From NCBI GenBank assembly GCA_902782445.1, contig CACZNC010000015.1:1-64000 (forward strand): a stretch of 64,000 bases of DNA. Direction: 5' to 3'. The DNA comes from an uncultured Ruminococcus sp. Its GTDB lineage: Bacteria > Bacillota > Clostridia > Oscillospirales > CAG-272. Below the pieces are notes generated by a model, which did not search any database, had not been told where the DNA came from, and saw only the letters and a list, made by a program, of their open reading frames with translations. This document shows, piece after piece, positions 60,951-64,000 of the stretch; position 1 is the stretch's first letter, and each line of letters begins with the position of its first letter. Made by a program: the position numbers and the translations under genes.

Positions 60951-62957
60951 ATGGCGCGCGCGTTTCCCGGGAAGATCCTGACATGCAGAACCGCGGTGGT
61001 GGGCAGCGGGGCGGCGGCGTTCAACGCGGCTCTCTCCCTCGCCCGGTCCTCCCACGGGGCGGAAGGGGTGCTCCTCGTCACCGAGGGGATGAACATGGGC
61101 GCGTCCCGCAACACCGGATCCGACAAGCAGACCTATTACAAGCTCTCGACCGGCGCGAACGTCCCGGATTCCGCGATGGAAATGGCGCGGGACTATTTCG
61201 CCTGCGGGTCGATGCACGGGGATCTCGCCCTCGTCGAATCCCTCGGATCCCTGCGGGGCTTTTTCCGCCTCGTGTCGCTGGGCGTTCCCTTCCCGGCCGA
61301 CGCCTACGGGGAGTACACCGGCTACCGCACGGACCACGATCCCCGGATGCGGGCGACCTCCTGCGGGCCCCTGACCTCGAAGCTCATGACGGAAGCCCTG
61401 GAATCCGCGTGCCGGAGGGAGGGCGTTCCCATGGCGGACGGACTGCGGGTCGTGCGGATCCTCACGGACAACGGACGCGCCGCGGGGATCATCGCCGTGG
61501 GGGAGAAGGAGCGGACCCCGGAGAATCCCGCGGGACTTGTCGCAGTCCTCGCCGGAGCCGTCGTCTGGGCGACCGGGGGGCCTTCCGCCGTCTACGCCTC
61601 CTCCGTCTACCCGGAGAGCCAGACCGGATCCCTCGGCGTTCCCCTCATGGCGGGGGCGGAAGCGTCGAATCTGACGGAATCCCAGTACGGGCTGGCCTCG
61701 GTCGACTTCCGCTGGAATCTCTCGGGCTCCTATCAGCAGGTGCTCCCCCGGTATGTCTCCCGCGGACCGGAGGGGGACGAGCGCGAATTCCTGCCCGCCG
61801 CCCTCGGATCGGAAGAAGAAGCCCTCCGCGCCCAGTTCCTCAAGGGCTACGAATGGCCCTTCAGCCCGGAGAAGACCGACATGGGACGCGCGGCGGCGGG
61901 GGGATCCTCCCGCTCCTCCGAGGTCGATATCGCCGTCTACCGGGAGATCGCGGCGGGGCGGACGGTTTTCCTCGACTTCCGGCGCAATCCGTCCTTCCTC
62001 GACGCCCGGGGGCTGGATCCCGAAACCGTCGGCGAGGAGGCGTACCGCTATCTCGAAGCCTCCCATGCCCTCGGGGAAACGCCCGTCGCCCGTCTGCGGC
62101 AGATGAACGAAAAGGCGTATCAGCTTTATCTCGCCCACGGACTCGATCTCGAAAAGGTCCCCCTCCGCGCGTCCGTCTGCGCCCAGCATCTCAACGGAGG
62201 ACTGAGCGTCACGGCATGGTACGAAAGCCCAAGCCTGCCCGGGCTCTATCCCGTCGGGGAGTGCGCGGGGGTGTTCGGCGTCCGTCGTCCGGGAGGCTCC
62301 GCCCTCAATTCGACCCAGGTGAGCTCGACCCGCGCCGCCGAAAAGATCGCCTTCGAAAACCGCTCCGCCCCCGGCCTCACGCCCTCCGTGACCGCGGAAC
62401 TGGAGGAAGAAACGGATCTCTGGGAAACCGTTCTCGGCGGGGATCCTCCTTCCGGGGACCGGATCGGCGAAGAGGAGGCGCTGTCGCTCCTCAGAGAAGA
62501 GGGAAAACGGCACGACGAATGCGCGGCGTTTCTCAGGGACCGGGAGAAGATCGGGGCGTTCTCGGAATCCACGGCCGAGGCGATCCGCGCGTTCCCTGCC
62601 CTGAGAGCCGAAGATTTCCGCGCGATGCTCGCTCTGGCGATCCGGCGGGACACCCTCTTCGCCCGGTATGCCATGCTCTCCGCCATCGCCGCCTATCTAG
62701 ACGACGGAGGACTCTCCCGGGGATCCTATCTCACCGAGGGGAGGGCGGGGATCGACCGGGAACACGCCGGATCGGTGCTCGAAACCGCCCTGAAATTCGA
62801 AGACGGGACCGTTTCCGCAGAGTCCCGCTTCGTCCCCGTCCGGCCCATCCCCGAAACCGACAACTGGTTCGAGGACGTCTACAACGCATACGGCGGGAGC
62901 GCGCGCTTCCGTGCCGGCTCCGGGGAAAACGCCCCGACGGCGGAAAAGGAGGACTAG
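60951..62957 (+). CDS. FAD-dependent oxidoreductase (fumarate reductase/succinate dehydrogenase flavoprotein-like)
   Basis: The 668-residue cytoplasmic protein binds FAD through a dinucleotide fold (AVVGSGAAAFNAALSLA, residues 15-31) and GLYPVGECAGVFGVRRPGGSALNS near 425-448, the pattern of the fumarate reductase flavoprotein superfamily. The middle portion differs from true FrdA/SdhA. I do not see the usual covalent-flavin His motif, and the substrate is unknown. RBS is GAAGGAGG. The alpha/beta-hydrolase gene starts 4 bp after its stop, so they form a unit. No iron-sulfur or membrane subunit genes are nearby. Confidence 0.82.
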   Translation: MARAFPGKILTCRTAVVGSGAAAFNAALSLARSSHGAEGVLLVTEGMNMGASRNTGSDKQTYYKLSTGANVPDSAMEMARDYFACGSMHGDLALVESLGSLRGFFRLVSLGVPFPADAYGEYTGYRTDHDPRMRATSCGPLTSKLMTEALESACRREGVPMADGLRVVRILTDNGRAAGIIAVGEKERTPENPAGLVAVLAGAVVWATGGPSAVYASSVYPESQTGSLGVPLMAGAEASNLTESQYGLASVDFRWNLSGSYQQVLPRYVSRGPEGDEREFLPAALGSEEEALRAQFLKGYEWPFSPEKTDMGRAAAGGSSRSSEVDIAVYREIAAGRTVFLDFRRNPSFLDARGLDPETVGEEAYRYLEASHALGETPVARLRQMNEKAYQLYLAHGLDLEKVPLRASVCAQHLNGGLSVTAWYESPSLPGLYPVGECAGVFGVRRPGGSALNSTQVSSTRAAEKIAFENRSAPGLTPSVTAELEEETDLWETVLGGDPPSGDRIGEEEALSLLREEGKRHDECAAFLRDREKIGAFSESTAEAIRAFPALRAEDFRAMLALAIRRDTLFARYAMLSAIAAYLDDGGLSRGSYLTEGRAGIDREHAGSVLETALKFEDGTVSAESRFVPVRPIPETDNWFEDVYNAYGGSARFRAGSGENAPTAEKED

Positions 62958-62961
62958 CCCG

Positions 62962-64000
62962 ATGAAAACCGAAATCCTGACCTGCGAACGAATCGAAAAG
63001 GGGGAGAGACCCTGGACCCTGTCGGCCGCCCGGATCCTGCCGGACCGCAGACCCCGGTTCTGTGTCCAGATCCTCTATGATTTTTCCGACCGCAAGGAAC
63101 GCTGGTTCTCCCTGATGCAGTTCATCGCGGCCTGCGGGGGCGTCGCCCTGATCCACGATCTCAGAGGGCGCGGGGCCTCCGCTCCCACCGAAGAGCCGAA
63201 GAATCCCGAGGACGCGGTCCCCTCCCTCGGCTACGACTGCGAGACCCTCTTCGACGACATCGACGAGGTCTACGCCCGCTTCGGGGATCCCTTCGGCGAG
63301 CCGATCCCGGATCCCGCCGAAAACAGGCTCCTCCCCCGCTTCCTCTTTGGCCACGGCCTCGGCGCATTGATGGCGGCCCGGTATGTCTCCCGGCGGTCCA
63401 TCGCGGTCGACGGTCTGATTCTGAGCGGTCTGCCCCACCGGGAAGCCTCCGCCTCCGTCCGGCTCTTCGGACTGGGTTTTCTCGGCCTGTTCGCGGGGGA
63501 TTCCTATGTCCCGAACGGGGTGAACCGGCGGTATCTCACCCGCTTCGACGGGGAATTTGTTCCCGAGGAGACCTCCGACGGCCGGTTCCTCTGGATGACG
63601 AACGATCCCGCCGTCCGCGAGGCCTTCGCCGCCGATCCCGTCTGCTGCCGTCCGTATCCGCTGGCGGACTTCAAAGACCTTCTCCGGCTGACCCGCGACG
63701 TGTGGCGTCCTTCCACCTGGGACCGGGTCCATGACGTGCCGATGCTTCTGATGGCGGGGCAGAACGATCCCATGTCTGGCGGAGACGATGGGATGATCCG
63801 CGCGGGGAAATTCCTCTCCGATATGGGGTTCTCCCAGGTGGATGAAAAGATGTACCGGGGCATGAGGCACGACATTTTCATGGACGAAGGCCGGGCGGCC
63901 CCCTTCGCCGATCTCTGCCGCTTCGCCCTCACCCATCTGCCCGGGAAGACCGCGGTTCAGAAGCAGGATCCCGCGGGCGGGGAAAACGGGGAGGCGGAAT
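62962..64000 (+). CDS. Alpha/beta-hydrolase (lysophospholipase-like) lacking the serine nucleophile; continues past the window
   Basis: At least 346 residues are open from the ATG at 62962 to the window end without a stop. The fold matches monoacylglycerol-lipase/lysophospholipase-type hydrolases: RFCVQILYDFSD.., ALIHDLRGRGAS, the nucleophile elbow FLFGHGLGALMAARYV, MLLMAGQNDPMSGG with Asp269, and MYRGMRHDIFMDEG with His303. The elbow normally reads GHSxG, but here residue 132 is Gly (codon GGC), so the catalytic Ser is absent while Asp and His are kept. It may be a non-catalytic partner of the flavoprotein, use another nucleophile, or carry a mutation. The C-terminus is missing. Confidence 0.75.
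   Translation, partial: MKTEILTCERIEKGERPWTLSAARILPDRRPRFCVQILYDFSDRKERWFSLMQFIAACGGVALIHDLRGRGASAPTEEPKNPEDAVPSLGYDCETLFDDIDEVYARFGDPFGEPIPDPAENRLLPRFLFGHGLGALMAARYVSRRSIAVDGLILSGLPHREASASVRLFGLGFLGLFAGDSYVPNGVNRRYLTRFDGEFVPEETSDGRFLWMTNDPAVREAFAADPVCCRPYPLADFKDLLRLTRDVWRPSTWDRVHDVPMLLMAGQNDPMSGGDDGMIRAGKFLSDMGFSQVDEKMYRGMRHDIFMDEGRAAPFADLCRFALTHLPGKTAVQKQDPAGGENGEAE

Noticed and set aside
59454-62513. 1019-codon minus-strand open frame opposite the secreted protein and flavoprotein genes
   Set aside because: It covers two genes, a terminator and a promoter of the other strand, which a real gene would not.

Overview
The window comes from a high-GC (roughly 60 to 65 percent G+C by eye) member of the Bacillota, most likely a gut-type Clostridia. 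The evidence is the pyr operon with an electron-transfer-type dihydroorotate dehydrogenase (pyrK-pyrD), many consensus sigma-A promoters (TTGACA-17 bp-TATAAT) in GC-rich DNA, Gram-positive lipoproteins, a flavodiiron oxygen-defence protein, and several endospore-linked genes: a CwlD-like amidase, a CotF-like coat protein and a SpoIIQ-like LytM protein. No rRNA, tRNA, CRISPR array, prophage or complete insertion sequence is visible.

Layout. 0.1-3.8 kb: leftward aconitase, NADP-isocitrate dehydrogenase and ogt, the citrate-to-2-oxoglutarate branch plus a DNA-repair gene. 4.1-13.3 kb: pyrimidine operon pyrC-carB-pyrK-pyrD-pyrF-pyrE-pyrB-pyrI, preceded by a possible attenuator and without carA or pyrR. 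13.4-17.5 kb: MoxR ATPase, DUF58 protein and a membrane transglutaminase. 17.5-21 kb: an XRE regulator, a membrane protein and a Xer-type recombinase. 21-31 kb: GH95 fucosidase, an unusual UvrD-type helicase with a C-terminal Cys-rich module, and a sugar-catabolic group (Gfo/Idh dehydrogenase, FGGY kinase, TIM-barrel isomerase). 31-34 kb: an FtsX-type ABC exporter. 34-40.6 kb: propeller glycosidase, second Gfo/Idh protein, CwlD-like amidase, CotF-like protein, GH27 enzyme and an M6-type peptidase. 41-46 kb: RadA, AI-2E-type permease, DUF3784 protein and a Glu-Pro-rich lipoprotein. 46-52.6 kb: phosphoesterase, SpoIIQ-like protein, a very large lipoprotein joining a GHL10-type domain to an amidase, and an unknown protein. 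52.6-64 kb: flavodiiron-flavin reductase-rubredoxin fusion, a propeller/solute-binding lipoprotein, a beta-helix protein, a BIG2-like secreted protein, an FAD oxidoreductase and an alpha/beta-hydrolase without its serine nucleophile (cut by the window end).

The carbohydrate enzymes (GH95, GH27, propeller, beta-helix) all lack signal peptides. With the kinase, isomerase and two dehydrogenases they suggest cytoplasmic breakdown of imported oligosaccharides.

The most striking unexplained structure is non-coding. Two interspersed repeat families occupy many intergenic gaps. Family A (3 copies) is a chain of hairpins whose stems change by compensating base pairs between copies. Family B (5 copies, about 96-297 bp) has imperfect terminal inverted repeats, a stem that is replaced by a different but still self-complementary sequence, and ends that abut stop codons. 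Separately, two cell-wall amidase genes share a sporulation-like promoter motif, and at cwlD this sits with a hairpin that would mask the ribosome-binding site only in read-through transcripts.
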